Source of the DNA: Nonomuraea terrae | GTDB taxonomy: Bacteria; Actinomycetota; Actinomycetes; Streptosporangiales; Streptosporangiaceae | Direction of reading: 5' to 3' | Assembly (NCBI RefSeq): GCF_004348995.1 | Contig: NZ_SMKQ01000016.1 | Span: 19,235-83,234 of the forward strand | Length of the DNA: 64,000 bases | Part shown: in pieces, positions 26,058 through 35,184 of the stretch | Position numbering within the stretch: position 1 is the stretch's first letter | How the letters are laid out: every line of letters begins with the position of its first letter | The notes under the pieces: model-generated | Databases searched by the model: none | The model's input: the letters and a program-made list of their open reading frames with translations, nothing else | What the model was told of the DNA's origin: nothing | Position numbers and translations under genes: made by a program

Positions 26058-26918
26058 ATGTTTCTCGGGCGTGTACGGCGGACGGCCGCCGATCCGGTGG
26101 AAGTGGTGGCCTGGCGGCCGGGCGGCGAACTGCTGCCCCTGATCGGTCTGGAGGGCGGCGACGACCCGGTGGCGATGCTCGGCCACTACGGGCTGGAGCG
26201 GCTGACCGAGGAGGCGGACCGGCGGTGGGCGGTGGCGGGTGAGCTGCTCCTGGAGGCCGAGGTGCTGTTCGAGCCGCCGGTGGCCACCTGCACGAAGGTC
26301 TGCTGCCTGGCGCTCAACTACGTGGCGCACGCCGAGGAGAGCGGCCTGGAGGTGCCGCCGGACCCGGTGCTGTTCTTCAAGCCGCCGTCCGCGCTGACCG
26401 GACACAACCGGCCGGTGATCGCGCCGGCCCGCACCCGCCACCTGGAGCACGAGGTGGAGCTGGCCGTGGTGATCGGCTCGGTCACCCGCGACCTGCCGGA
26501 GGAGCGCTGGCGCGAGGCCGTCGCCGGCTACACCGTGCTCAACGACATGACGGCCAGGGACCTGCAGCTCACGAACATCGCCCGCAACCAGCCGTGGGAC
26601 CAGTCGAAGGGATTCGACACGTTCGCTCCGGCGGGGCCGTACCTGGCCACGGTGGACGAGGTGCCGGACCCGCACGACGTCGAGCTGACGCTGGAGGTGG
26701 ACGGCGAGGTACGCCAGCGGGCGAACACCAAGCAGATGGTGTTCGGCGTGCCCAGGCTGATCGCGGACCTGTCGGACGGCATGACGCTGCTGCCCGGCGA
26801 CCTCATCGCGACCGGCACCATCGCCGGGATCGCGCCGCTGAAGCACGGTGACGTCATGCGCGCGACCGTGGCCGGAGTCGGCACACTCGTCAACGAAGTG
26901 GTATTTCGGTCTGCCTAA
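26058..26918 (+). CDS. Fumarylacetoacetate hydrolase family protein
   Basis: 286 residues: a short N-terminal domain, then the FAH catalytic fold with ALNYVAHAEESG, FFKPPSALTGHNRPV, HLEHEVELAVVIG (metal-binding Glu), LNDMTARDLQ, SKGFDTFAPAGPYL and the terminal PGDLIATGTIAGIAPLKHGD. Members hydrolyse or hydrate 2-oxo acids in aromatic and sugar-acid breakdown with a divalent metal. It is divergent from the aminotransferase across 127 nt, with a weak GAGG at the start codon. The AraC regulator begins 21 nt after it and may control both. Confidence 0.88.
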   Translation: MFLGRVRRTAADPVEVVAWRPGGELLPLIGLEGGDDPVAMLGHYGLERLTEEADRRWAVAGELLLEAEVLFEPPVATCTKVCCLALNYVAHAEESGLEVPPDPVLFFKPPSALTGHNRPVIAPARTRHLEHEVELAVVIGSVTRDLPEERWREAVAGYTVLNDMTARDLQLTNIARNQPWDQSKGFDTFAPAGPYLATVDEVPDPHDVELTLEVDGEVRQRANTKQMVFGVPRLIADLSDGMTLLPGDLIATGTIAGIAPLKHGDVMRATVAGVGTLVNEVVFRSA

Positions 26919-26926
26919 ACCAGCGT

Positions 26927-26932
26927 TACTCT
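26927..26932 (+). promoter_or_regulatory. TACTCT -10-like element, leaderless start
   Basis: Lies 7 nt before ATG 26940 with no ribosome binding site, in the 21-nt gap after the FAH gene. It would give the AraC gene its own transcript. Confidence 0.4.
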
Positions 26933-26939
26933 TGGCCGT

Positions 26940-28010
26940 ATGGAGTACGCGGTTGGTGTGCTCGTCGACATCGACGACTACATGGCGCTGTCCAGGGCCC
27001 GCGGATCCCAGTGGGCGCGCACGCAGCTGGAGCGGGCCGACCGCGCGATCCGCGAGGTCACCGGCTGCGTCGCGCTGCCGCCCGAGGAGTGGCTGGTCGT
27101 CCTGACCGGGCCCGACCCCCGCCGCCTCATGGACCGCGCGAGCACCCTCGCCGAGGACGTACGCGCCCGGATCGGGCGGGCCGGGGAGCTGACGGCCACG
27201 GTCAGCCTCGGACGCCCCGGGCTCCTGGCCGAGGCGGAGCGGGACGCGCGCCGTACCAACGCCTACAAGCTCGTGCTGGGCGGCGACCGGGTGATCACGG
27301 CGCCGGAGGGGGACCGCCCGGAGGGCGGGCCGCCGGTGCGGATCGAGCCGGAGCTGGCGCGCGCCGTGCACGCCGGCGACCGCCGGGCGGCGGCGGCCCT
27401 GCTGGCCGGCTGGGTCGACCGCTGCAGCCAGGAGCGCGACCTCGACCCGGCGACGCTGCACCGGTGGCTGGTCGGGGAGCTGCTGTTCGTGGTGGACCTG
27501 GTCAACCGGCGCAGGCTGGCGAGCGGCTGCACCGACTGGGTGGACGCCTGCGCCCGGCTGCCGATCTCGGAGCTGGTGGCGGTGAACTCCATCCACGAAC
27601 GCTCATATTTACGGATCTGGGTGGAAGAGATCCTGACGCGGCTCATCCCCGCGGCCGCCCGCGACATCCTGACCATGGCCGAGAGCTACATGGCCGCCCA
27701 CTACGCCGACCCTGGCCTGCGGCTGACCACCGTGGCCCAGGCCGTCTCGGCGAGCCCGTTCCACATCGCCCACCTGTTCGCCGCGGAACGCCGGACGACG
27801 TTCCTGCGCCAGCTCACCGGGCTGCGCATGCGGCACGCCCGGTCGCTGCTGACGTCGTCGGCGCTGCCGGTGGAGGCGGTGGCCACGCGCTCCGGCTACC
27901 AGAGCGCGAAGGCCTTCCGCGGGGTGTTCAAGCGGCACGTGGGCTGCTCACCCACCGAATACCGCAGAGCCCACCGGGCTCAGACCAGCGAGCGGATCAC
28001 CAGGGTCTGA
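26940..28010 (+). CDS. AraC-family regulator with a cyclase-like N-terminal domain
   Basis: 356 residues. The last ~100 form two AraC helix-turn-helix units ([41 protein letters not shown], then [32 protein letters not shown]). Residues 1-110 ([20 protein letters not shown] ... [25 protein letters not shown]) have the strand-helix order of a GGDEF-like domain without catalytic motifs, as in some signal-sensing AraC proteins. The ligand is unknown. The 3' end overlaps the convergent purA by 31 bp. Confidence 0.85.
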   Translation: MEYAVGVLVDIDDYMALSRARGSQWARTQLERADRAIREVTGCVALPPEEWLVVLTGPDPRRLMDRASTLAEDVRARIGRAGELTATVSLGRPGLLAEAERDARRTNAYKLVLGGDRVITAPEGDRPEGGPPVRIEPELARAVHAGDRRAAAALLAGWVDRCSQERDLDPATLHRWLVGELLFVVDLVNRRRLASGCTDWVDACARLPISELVAVNSIHERSYLRIWVEEILTRLIPAAARDILTMAESYMAAHYADPGLRLTTVAQAVSASPFHIAHLFAAERRTTFLRQLTGLRMRHARSLLTSSALPVEAVATRSGYQSAKAFRGVFKRHVGCSPTEYRRAHRAQTSERITRV

Positions 28011-29263
28011 TCGCGGCCCGGGCCCACGCCGATGGCGGAGATCGGCGCCCCGCTCATCTCCTCCAGCGCCCGCACGTACGCCTGCGCGTTGCGCGGCAGG
28101 TCCTCGAACGACTTGGCGCCGGTGATGTCGTCCTGCCAGCCGGGCAGCTCCTCGTAGATCGGCTTGGCGTGGTGGAAGTCGGTCTGCGTCATGGGGATCT
28201 CGTCGTGCCGCACCCCGTCGACCTCGTACGCCACGCACACCGGGATGCTCTCCAGCCCCGACAGCACGTCGAGCTTGGTGAGGAAGTAGTCGGTGACGCC
28301 GTTGATGCGGGTCGCGTACCGGGCGATCACCGCGTCGAACCAGCCGCAGCGGCGGTTGCGGCCCGTCGTGACGCCGTACTCGCCGCCGGTCTGGCGCAGC
28401 CATTCGCCCATCTCGTCGGTCAGCTCCGTCGGGAACGGCCCCGACCCGACGCGGGTGGTGTACGCCTTGAGGATGCCGATGATCTTCGTCAGCCGGTTCG
28501 GCGGGATGCCGGCCCCGGCGCACGCCCCGCCCGCCGTGGGCGAGGACGACGTGACGAACGGGTACGTGCCGTGGTCGATGTCGAGCAGCGTGCCCTGGCC
28601 GCCTTCCAACAGCACGAACTTGCCCTCGTCCAGCGCCTTCGACAGCACCAGCGAGGTGTCGGCGATGTGCGGCTTGAGCCGCTCGGCGTAGGCGAGGTAC
28701 TCCTCCAGCACCGCGGCGGGCTCGATGCCGCGCCGGTTGTAGACCTTGGTCAGCACCTGGTTCTTCTCGGTCAGCGCGACCTCGATCTTCTTGGCCAGGA
28801 TGCCCGGGTCGAGCAGGTCCTGCACCCGCACGCCCATCCGGGCGATCTTGTCGCCGTACGCCGGCCCGATGCCGCGCCCGGTCGTGCCGATCCTGGCCTT
28901 GCCCAGGTAACGCTCGGTCACCTTGTCGAGCGCCTTGTGGTGGGGCATGATCAGGTGCGCGTTGGAGGAGATCAGCAGCCGCTCGGCGGAGATGCCGCGG
29001 GCGGCCAGCCCGTCGATCTCGCTGAGCAGCACGCCAGGGTCGATCACCACTCCGTTGCCGATGACCGGTACCACCTCCGGCGACAGGATCCCCGTGGGGA
29101 GCAGGTGCAGCGCGTATTTCTGGTCACCGATGACCACGGTGTGACCCGCGTTGTTGCCCCCCTGATAGCGGACGACGTAGTCGACGTCGCCACCGAGCAG
29201 GTCGGTGGCCTTGCCCTTGCCCTCATCGCCCCACTGGGCACCCACGAGAACGGCAGCCGGCAT
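27980..29263 (-). CDS. purA: Adenylosuccinate synthetase
   Basis: 427 residues, normal length. It opens with [19 protein letters not shown] (GTP-binding loop) and carries [44 protein letters not shown] and [10 protein letters not shown]. The enzyme makes adenylosuccinate from IMP and aspartate with GTP, the first step to AMP. An intrinsic terminator for the upstream DUF3151 gene lies just before it, so it probably has its own promoter in the short gap or depends on read-through. Confidence 0.96.
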   Translation of the reverse strand: MPAAVLVGAQWGDEGKGKATDLLGGDVDYVVRYQGGNNAGHTVVIGDQKYALHLLPTGILSPEVVPVIGNGVVIDPGVLLSEIDGLAARGISAERLLISSNAHLIMPHHKALDKVTERYLGKARIGTTGRGIGPAYGDKIARMGVRVQDLLDPGILAKKIEVALTEKNQVLTKVYNRRGIEPAAVLEEYLAYAERLKPHIADTSLVLSKALDEGKFVLLEGGQGTLLDIDHGTYPFVTSSSPTAGGACAGAGIPPNRLTKIIGILKAYTTRVGSGPFPTELTDEMGEWLRQTGGEYGVTTGRNRRCGWFDAVIARYATRINGVTDYFLTKLDVLSGLESIPVCVAYEVDGVRHDEIPMTQTDFHHAKPIYEELPGWQDDITGAKSFEDLPRNAQAYVRALEEMSGAPISAIGVGPGRDQTLVIRSLV

Positions 29264-29283
29264 GGTTCAGTCTCCCGAGCACA

Positions 29284-29316
29284 AAACGAAAACCCCTGAC
29301 GCAAGTGCGACAGGGG
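29284..29316 (-). terminator. Intrinsic terminator after the DUF3151 gene
   Basis: On the minus strand, CCCCTG-T-CGCA / TGCG-T-CAGGGG forms a 10-bp stem with one internal mismatch, followed directly by TTTTCGTTTTGT. It is the clearest T-tract terminator in the window. It separates the DUF3151 gene from purA, unless it is an attenuator in a purA leader. Confidence 0.8.
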
Positions 29317-29356
29317 CTCTTGCGTTGAGAGACTACCCGAACGTGGTCATTCAGGG

Positions 29357-29767
29357 CTAACCCTTGGTCAGCGCGTCGTAACCCGTTTCCGTGCTGTCCT
29401 TCAGGAACTGCAGACAGCGCTCGGCCTCGTCCTTCTCGCCGATGGCCTGCGCCGCGCGCGACAGGGCGTACAGGCAGCGCAGGAACCCGCGGTTGGGCGC
29501 GTGCTCCCACGGGATCGGGCCGTGGCCCTTCCAACCGCTACGGCGGAGCTGGTCGAGGCCGCGGTGGTAGCCGGTGCGGGCGAAGGCGTAGGAGGTCACG
29601 GCGTGGCCCTGGGCGAAGTACTCCTCCGCGAGCGCGGCCCAGGCCGCGGGGTAGGCGGGGAACCGGGCGGCCACGTCGGCGGCCTTGACTCCGGAGTCCA
29701 GCAACTCCCTGGCCTCAGGCAGCTCCGGCAGATGCGTCGGGGGCGGCCCGGCGAGAAGGTTTTCCAT
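29357..29767 (-). CDS. DUF3151 protein
   Basis: 136 residues matching the actinobacterial DUF3151 family: MENLLAGPPPTHLPELPEA start, AARFPAYPAAWAALAEEYF, YAFARTGYHRGLDQLRRSGWKGHGPIPWEH and RCLYALSRAAQAIGE, a TPR-like helical repeat protein of unknown function. It is commonly found beside fba or purA, as here. ATG 29767 has TATGAC 7 nt upstream and matches the usual N-terminus; ATG 29779 is the alternative. Confidence 0.88.
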   Translation of the reverse strand: MENLLAGPPPTHLPELPEARELLDSGVKAADVAARFPAYPAAWAALAEEYFAQGHAVTSYAFARTGYHRGLDQLRRSGWKGHGPIPWEHAPNRGFLRCLYALSRAAQAIGEKDEAERCLQFLKDSTETGYDALTKG

Positions 29768-29801
29768 AGCACCAGTCATACCCGCCAGGCCGCCGAAGTG
29801 G

Positions 29802-30824
29802 CTATGAGATCTTCGTCCCAGCGCTCTTCAGGCTCTGGCACGCCTCGACGACGCGGGCGGCCATCCCGGCCTCCGCGGCCTTGCCGTACGAACGCGGGTC
29901 GTAGGTCTTCTTGTTGCCGACGTCGCCGTCGACCTTGAGCACGCCGTCGTAGTTCCTGAACATGTGGTCGGCGATCGGCCGGGTGAAGGCGTACTGGGTG
30001 TCGGTGTCGACGTTCATCTTGACGACGCCGTACGAGATGGCCTCGTGGATCTCCTCAAGCAGCGAGCCGGAGCCGCCGTGGAAGACCAGGTCGAAGGGCT
30101 TGTCCTTGCCGTACTTCGCGCCGACGGCCTCCTGGATGTCCTTCAGCACGCTCGGGCGCAGCTTGACGTGGCCCGGCTTGTACACGCCGTGCACGTTGCC
30201 GAACGTGGCGGCCAGCATGTAGCGGCCGTGCTCGCCCAGGCCCACGGCCTCGGCGGTGTCGATCGCGTCGCCGACCGTCGTGTAGAGCTTCTCGTTCATC
30301 TCGCCGACGACGCCGTCCTCCTCGCCGCCGACGACGCCGATCTCCATCTCCATGATGATGCGGGCCCGCGCGCACTTCTCCAGGAGTTCCCTGGCGATCT
30401 GCAGGTTCTCGTCCAGCGGGACGGCCGAGCCGTCCCACATGTGGGACTGGAACAGCGGGTCCAGGCCCTTGGAGACGCGTTCGAGCGAGATGTCGATCAG
30501 CGGCCGCATGTAGCCGTCGAGCTTGTCCTTCGGGCAGTGGTCGGTGTGCAGCGCCACGGTGACCGGATATTTCGCGGCGACCACGCGCGCGTACTCGGCG
30601 AGCGCCGTCGCGCCGGTGACCATGTCCTTGACCGTGGTGCCCGAGAGGAACTCCGCGCCGCCGGTGGAGATCTGCACGATGCCGTCGCTCTCGGCCTCCG
30701 CGAAGCCGCGCAGGGCGGCGTTCAGCGTCTGGGAGGACGTCACGTTGATCGCCGGGTAGGCGAATCCGCCGGCCTTGGCCCGGTCGAGCATCTCGGCGTA
30801 GACCTCTGGAGTCGCAATAGGCAT
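29802..30824 (-). CDS. fba: Class II fructose-bisphosphate aldolase
   Basis: 340 residues. FAYPAINVTSSQTLNAAL, ALHTDHCP (zinc-binding His), SHMWDGS, EMEIGVVGGEEDGV, AATFGNVHGVYKPG, FHGGSGS and KMNVDTDTQYAFTRP are all class IIA aldolase motifs. It splits fructose-1,6-bisphosphate in glycolysis or joins the trioses in gluconeogenesis. GGGAG ends 6 nt before ATG 30824, which therefore is preferred over ATG 30830. The DUF3151 gene follows 34 nt downstream in the same direction. Confidence 0.95.
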   Translation of the reverse strand: MPIATPEVYAEMLDRAKAGGFAYPAINVTSSQTLNAALRGFAEAESDGIVQISTGGAEFLSGTTVKDMVTGATALAEYARVVAAKYPVTVALHTDHCPKDKLDGYMRPLIDISLERVSKGLDPLFQSHMWDGSAVPLDENLQIARELLEKCARARIIMEMEIGVVGGEEDGVVGEMNEKLYTTVGDAIDTAEAVGLGEHGRYMLAATFGNVHGVYKPGHVKLRPSVLKDIQEAVGAKYGKDKPFDLVFHGGSGSLLEEIHEAISYGVVKMNVDTDTQYAFTRPIADHMFRNYDGVLKVDGDVGNKKTYDPRSYGKAAEAGMAARVVEACQSLKSAGTKIS

Positions 30825-30940
30825 GATCATCTCCCTGAGAAGTTACGGCTTGGGGCCAGGCCCAGTATTCCGAGTGTCTACCCCATGTGGTAGAGCCGAC
30901 GCGCGCCGGGGCGGTCCCGGGCCTGCTCGCGGCCACGGGA

Positions 30941-30946
30941 TAGTCT
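30941..30946 (+). promoter_or_regulatory. TAGTCT -10-like element, leaderless start
   Basis: Lies 7 nt before GTG 30954 with no ribosome binding site. Confidence 0.45.
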
Positions 30947-30953
30947 CTCGGCC

Positions 30954-31643
30954 GTGGACTGGCTGGTGAATCTCCTGGATCCGACCTGGTGGCTGACCCT
31001 TCTGGGGGCGTTCGCCACCGTCGGCGTTCTCGCGATCATCTTCGCCGAGACGGGGCTGCTGCTCGGGTTCTTCCTGCCGGGTGACTCGCTGCTCGTGGCC
31101 GCGGGGATCTTCAGCTCGTCGTCCGTCGCCCAGGGCATGGGCATCACGCCGCTGTCACTGCCCGTGCTGCTCATCGGCACGCCGCTGTGCGCGGTCGCCG
31201 GCGCGCAGCTGGGCCACTTCCTCGGCGCGCGCTTCGGCCGCAGGTTGTTCGACAAGCGCGACTCGCGGCTGTTCAAGCGGGAGCACGTGCTGCGGGCCGA
31301 GGAGTTCTTCGAGAGGTTCGGGCCGGCCAAGGCGGTGATCCTGGCCAGGTTCGTACCGATCGTCCGTACGTTCATGAACCCCGTCGCCGGCGTGCTGGAG
31401 ATGAGGGCCAAGCGCTTCCTGCTCTGGAACGTCGTCGGCGGCGTCGTCTGGGTCGAGAGCCTGATCCTGGTCGGCAACCTCCTCGGTCACCAGGTCGACC
31501 CCAAGCAGATCGACACGTACATCCTGCCGGGCGTCTTCCTGATCGTCCTCGTCTCGCTGATCCCGATCTTCGTCGAGCTGGTCAAGAAGCGCCGGGCGGC
31601 GGTGTCGGCGCGGGTCCCGACCGGGACCGACACTCCGCTCTGA
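30954..31643 (+). CDS. DedA/SNARE-associated family membrane protein
   Basis: 229 residues. It shows the DedA layout: an N-terminal re-entrant segment (AIIFAETGLLLGFFLPGDSLLVAAG), a central GAQLGHFLGARFGRRLF, the conserved FGPAKAVILARFVPIVRTFMNPVAG, and two C-terminal membrane helices. DedA proteins act as proton-dependent lipid-carrier flippases (undecaprenyl phosphate or phosphatidylethanolamine). The acidic and Arg residues of the family are present (E27 region, RFVPIVRTF). It is a single gene, divergent from fba. Confidence 0.9.
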   Translation: MDWLVNLLDPTWWLTLLGAFATVGVLAIIFAETGLLLGFFLPGDSLLVAAGIFSSSSVAQGMGITPLSLPVLLIGTPLCAVAGAQLGHFLGARFGRRLFDKRDSRLFKREHVLRAEEFFERFGPAKAVILARFVPIVRTFMNPVAGVLEMRAKRFLLWNVVGGVVWVESLILVGNLLGHQVDPKQIDTYILPGVFLIVLVSLIPIFVELVKKRRAAVSARVPTGTDTPL

Positions 31644-31667
31644 CCCCCCGGGTCGATCTTCACCCGC

Positions 31668-31673
31668 TACGCT
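31668..31673 (+). promoter_or_regulatory. TACGCT -10-like element, leaderless start
   Basis: Lies 7 nt before GTG 31681 with no ribosome binding site. Confidence 0.42.
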
Positions 31674-31680
31674 GCCCCCT

Positions 31681-32124
31681 GTGGGACGCCACAAGTCAGA
31701 ACCGATGGGTCTTGCCCGATTAGCCCTCGCCGTCCTGGCGGTGGGGGCCGCGGTTACGCTGCTCGTCATCGGCGGCCGGGAGGTGCTCGGCAGGCTCGGC
31801 GAATCAGAGCCCGCACGCGAGCGCACCTCAGCTCCCGCCAGTGAACCGGCCACGGCGCCCGCCAGTGAGAAGAGCGCTCAGGAGCCCACCGTGCGCATCG
31901 AGTGCGTGGCCGAGACCTGCCCGCTCGTCACCGTACGCGTGCCCGGCGGCGACGTGCTGCAGCACCGTGACATGAGCAGGGGCGAAGAGGTCAGCTTCCA
32001 CGAGCCCGAGCTCGACGTCGTGCTGACCGACGCGAGCACCGTCCACGTCACCGAGAACGGCACGCTCCGCGAGCCCGGCGAGGAGGGCGCCCGCGAGTCC
32101 TTCACCGTCCGGGCCCCCGACTGA
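31681..32124 (+). CDS. Small single-pass membrane protein with an extracytoplasmic beta domain
   Basis: 147 residues. One membrane helix (ARLALAVLAVGAAVTLLVIGG) is followed by a Ser/Ala/Pro/Glu linker of about 30 residues and a compact acidic domain (VRIECVAETCPLVTVRV ... VLTDASTVHVTENGTL) with two Cys eight residues apart that could form a disulfide outside the membrane. The domain faintly recalls the RodZ C-terminal fold, but I would not assign it. GTG 31681 has TACGCT 7 nt upstream. Confidence 0.7.
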   Translation: MGRHKSEPMGLARLALAVLAVGAAVTLLVIGGREVLGRLGESEPARERTSAPASEPATAPASEKSAQEPTVRIECVAETCPLVTVRVPGGDVLQHRDMSRGEEVSFHEPELDVVLTDASTVHVTENGTLREPGEEGARESFTVRAPD

Positions 32125-32132
32125 GCTCCCTG

Positions 32133-32666
32133 TTACAGGCCGAGATCCTCCAGCGTGTACGCGCAGCGGTACTCGAGGCCCTCCGCCGTGATGCGCTCGC
32201 GTGCGCCCCGGTCGACGATCGTCGCCACGGCGACCACCTCGGCGCCCGCCTCGCGCAGCGCCTCCACGGCCGTCAGCGGCGAGGAGCCCGTCGTCGAGGT
32301 GTCCTCCACGGCCAGCACCCGGCGGCCCTTGACGTCGGGGCCCTCGATGCGGCGCTGCATGCCGTGCGCCTTCTGCGCCTTGCGCACCACGAACGCGTCG
32401 AGCGCCCGCCCGCGCGCGGCCGCCGCGTGCAACATCGCGCCCGCCACCGGATCGGCGCCCATCGTGAGCCCGCCCACCGCGTCGTAGTCGAGGTCGGCGG
32501 TCAGGTCGAGCATCACCCCGCCGACGAGCGGCGCCGCCACGCCGTCGAGCGTGATGCGCCGCAGGTCGAGATAGAAGTCGGCCTCCTGGCCCGAGGAGAG
32601 GGTGACCTTGCCGTGGACGATGGCCTTCTTCTTGATCTCGGCCAGCAGGTTGTCGCGATCCGTCAT
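32133..32666 (-). CDS. pyrE: Orotate phosphoribosyltransferase
   Basis: 177 residues. KVTLSSGQEADFYLDLRRITLDG at the N-terminus, VVRKAQKAHG and the PRPP loop VLAVEDTSTTGSSPLTAVEALREAGAEVV identify PyrE. It makes orotidine 5'-phosphate from orotate and PRPP in pyrimidine synthesis. ATG 32666 has a TAAGCT hexamer 7 nt upstream and no ribosome binding site. It is monocistronic here and convergent with the small membrane protein gene. Confidence 0.95.
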   Translation of the reverse strand: MTDRDNLLAEIKKKAIVHGKVTLSSGQEADFYLDLRRITLDGVAAPLVGGVMLDLTADLDYDAVGGLTMGADPVAGAMLHAAAARGRALDAFVVRKAQKAHGMQRRIEGPDVKGRRVLAVEDTSTTGSSPLTAVEALREAGAEVVAVATIVDRGARERITAEGLEYRCAYTLEDLGL

Positions 32667-32673
32667 GGCATCA

Positions 32674-32679
32674 AGCTTA
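32674..32679 (-). promoter_or_regulatory. TAAGCT -10-like element, leaderless start of pyrE
   Basis: On the minus strand TAAGCT ends 7 nt before ATG 32666. Consistent with a leaderless pyrE mRNA. Confidence 0.48.
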
Positions 32680-32788
32680 GAGTCCTGGTCACGGCCGCAT
32701 CCCACAGGTAAAGACGCGCTCGCGGTTTAGCCATGGCGATGACTGCGGAATGATGACCCGGGTAACCCCGCGTCATCGTTAGGTCACT

Positions 32789-35134
32789 ATGAGTGCCGAA
32801 ACTCCGCAAAGCGACGCCGATCTGCTCCACGCGGTCCAGGCGGGCAACGCCGCTGCCTACGGCGAGCTCTATGAGCGCCACGTGGCCGCCGCGCGTGCCA
32901 TGGCCAGGCAGCTCGTCAGCGGTGCCGAGGTGGAGGACGTCGTCGCCGAGTCGTTCACGAAGATCCTCGACCTGGTGTGCCGGGGCGGCGGCCCCGAGTC
33001 GGCGTTCCGCACGTACCTGCTGACGATCGTGCGGCGCACGGTGCACGACCGGTCCAGCATCGCCGCCCACCCCACGGGCGAGATCGAGCGGTACGACCCG
33101 ACGGCGCCGTTCGTCGATCCCGCGCTGGCCGGGCTGGAGCACTCGCCGATCGCCCGGGCCTATCTGTCGCTGCCCGAGCGGTGGCGGGCGGTGCTGTGGC
33201 ACGCCGAGGTCGAACGCGCCAGGCCGGCCCAGGCGGCGCCAATGCTCGGGCTGTCGGCCAACGGCGTGGCCGCGCTGGCCTACCGGGCGCGGGAAGGGCT
33301 GCGGCAGGCGTACGTACGGCTGTATCTGCGGCCGGATACGCCGCCGGAGTGCCGCACGGTGCTCGGCCGGATGAGCCACTACGTGCGCGGCGGGCTGGCC
33401 CGGCGCGAGGCCAAGGCGCTCGACGAGCACGTCGACGCCTGCGAGGAGTGCCACGGCGTGCTGCTGGAGGTGACCGACGTCGATCGCGGGCTGCGCGTCA
33501 TCGTCGGGCCGCTGATCGCCGGTCCCCTGTTCAGCGGCTACGTGGCGGCGCTGGCCAGGGCGGTGGGCCCGGGCGGTGCGGCCGGTCGGCCGCTGCGGGC
33601 GCTGCGGCGGCTGTGGCGGGCGCCGCGGCGCTGGCAGGCGGTGCTGGCCGGCGGCACGGTGCTGGCGGTGGCCGTGGCCGGGGGCGTCCAGTTGTTGTCC
33701 GACGCGGAGCCGGTCGCCGAGCCGTCGGTCGGGCCGCCGATCGCGCTGCCGGCCCCGTCGGCCGTGCCGGTGCCGGTGCCCGTGCCGCTGCCGGCCGAGG
33801 AGCCCTCTCCGGTGCCGGCGCCCGGCGGCAAGGATCGGCAGGCGACGTCCGCCAGGCCGGTGGGTGCGCGGCTGCGCGTCACGATCGACCCGCTCGGCTC
33901 GCTCGTCCGCGCCCGGCCCGGCATCGTCGGCATCCGCGTGCGCAACCACGGCGAGGTGGCCAGCGCGAACGTCGCGGCCCACGTCGACCTGCCGCCGGGG
34001 GTGACGTTCGTCCCGTCCGTGCTGCGCGGGCCCGGCGCCGCCGTCTCCGGCGCGGTGGGCACGGTCGACGGCTGGCAGTGCCGTCCGTCCGGTCGCGGCG
34101 CCCGGTGTGCCAGGGAGCCGCTCGCCGCGGGGCGGGCCACGGCCGTGTACCTGCGGGTGCTCGTGTCCGGCGCGGCCCCGCAGACTGCGGGCCCCGTCGT
34201 CCGCGTCACCGCCGGTCCGCTGCGCGTGCGTGCCCGCGCCGAGCAGGGCGTACGCGCGACCGGCGCGCCCGCCAGGTTCGCCACCGAGGGCAGGGTGGCC
34301 GTCCGGGCGATCGGCAACACGCTGCTGAGCTGCCCCGACGAGCAGGCGGGCTGCCGCGAGGCGCGGCGGCGCGAGGGGGAGCAGCGCGACAACGACCTGT
34401 GGCCGATGCTCGCGCTCGACCGCGACGACCACCCCTTCACCGAGTCCTCCAGCTCGGCGGTGTTGTCCGTGCCCAAGGGCGGCGAGGTCGTGTGGGCCGG
34501 GCTCTACTGGTCGGCCACGGGCGCGCAGGCGGGGCCGATCAGGGTCCGGCCGCCGGGGCTGCGCACCTACCTGACCGTCCGGCCCAGCGAGGTGATGGTG
34601 CGCGAGCTGCCGGTCGGGCCGGTCTACCAGGCGTTCGCCGACGTGAGCGAGCTCGCCCGAGGCGTACGCGCCGACGGCACGTGGTGGGCGGGCGACGTGC
34701 CCATGGAGGAGGGGGTCGCACGCCATGCCGGGTGGAGCCTGGTGCTGGTGGTCACCGATCCGGCGGAGCCGTACAGCCAGGCGATGGTGCTCGACGGGGG
34801 CACGGTGGTCGGGCGGCGGGCGTACGTACCGCTGGGCGGGTTGCGGCCGGCCGCCTCGCCCGCGCGGGTCGAGCTGGTGACGTGGGAGGGCGACGCCGAC
34901 CTCGGCGGCGACAAGGTCTCGCTGGGCTCCGGCCCGCTCACCCCGTCGGGCGGCGACCGCGAGGCGTCCAACGTCTTCGACGGCTCGGCGCGCGGCGCGA
35001 GGGAGCTCTCGTTCGGCGTCGACGTCGACACGGTGAGCGCCGAGCTGGGCGTCGATCCCGGCCTCACGATCGCCACGAACAAGGACGTCGTGCTGTTCGG
35101 CGCGGCCGCCGTGAGCGTGCGAGCCCGGCAGTGA
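32789..35134 (+). CDS. ECF sigma factor fused to zinc-finger anti-sigma motif, membrane helix and large outer domain
   Basis: 781 residues in one intact frame. Residues ~10-90 are sigma region 2 (AYGELYERHVAAARAMARQLV, VEDVVAESFTKILDLV). About 125-185 are region 4 (LSLPERWRAVLWH, AQAAPMLGLSANGVAALAYRAREGLR). A ZAS-like motif follows (His214, Cys218, Cys221 in DEHVDACEECHG). One membrane helix lies near 284-304, then a Pro/Val-rich linker. About 440 extracytoplasmic residues hold a DUF11-like beta sandwich (VGIRVRNHGEVASANVAAHVDLPPGV) and an adhesin-like part (VWAGLYWSATGA, GWSLVLVVTD). ECF sigmas with membrane-bound regulatory extensions are known, so this would be a one-protein signalling device at the envelope. 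Targets and the signal are unknown. No clear ribosome binding site; ATG 32789 fits sigma-family starts. Confidence 0.88.
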   Translation: MSAETPQSDADLLHAVQAGNAAAYGELYERHVAAARAMARQLVSGAEVEDVVAESFTKILDLVCRGGGPESAFRTYLLTIVRRTVHDRSSIAAHPTGEIERYDPTAPFVDPALAGLEHSPIARAYLSLPERWRAVLWHAEVERARPAQAAPMLGLSANGVAALAYRAREGLRQAYVRLYLRPDTPPECRTVLGRMSHYVRGGLARREAKALDEHVDACEECHGVLLEVTDVDRGLRVIVGPLIAGPLFSGYVAALARAVGPGGAAGRPLRALRRLWRAPRRWQAVLAGGTVLAVAVAGGVQLLSDAEPVAEPSVGPPIALPAPSAVPVPVPVPLPAEEPSPVPAPGGKDRQATSARPVGARLRVTIDPLGSLVRARPGIVGIRVRNHGEVASANVAAHVDLPPGVTFVPSVLRGPGAAVSGAVGTVDGWQCRPSGRGARCAREPLAAGRATAVYLRVLVSGAAPQTAGPVVRVTAGPLRVRARAEQGVRATGAPARFATEGRVAVRAIGNTLLSCPDEQAGCREARRREGEQRDNDLWPMLALDRDDHPFTESSSSAVLSVPKGGEVVWAGLYWSATGAQAGPIRVRPPGLRTYLTVRPSEVMVRELPVGPVYQAFADVSELARGVRADGTWWAGDVPMEEGVARHAGWSLVLVVTDPAEPYSQAMVLDGGTVVGRRAYVPLGGLRPAASPARVELVTWEGDADLGGDKVSLGSGPLTPSGGDREASNVFDGSARGARELSFGVDVDTVSAELGVDPGLTIATNKDVVLFGAAAVSVRARQ

Positions 35135-35184
35135 CCAATAACGGGACAAACTGGTACGGTCGGCCTGAATGGTCTGGCGGCTCG

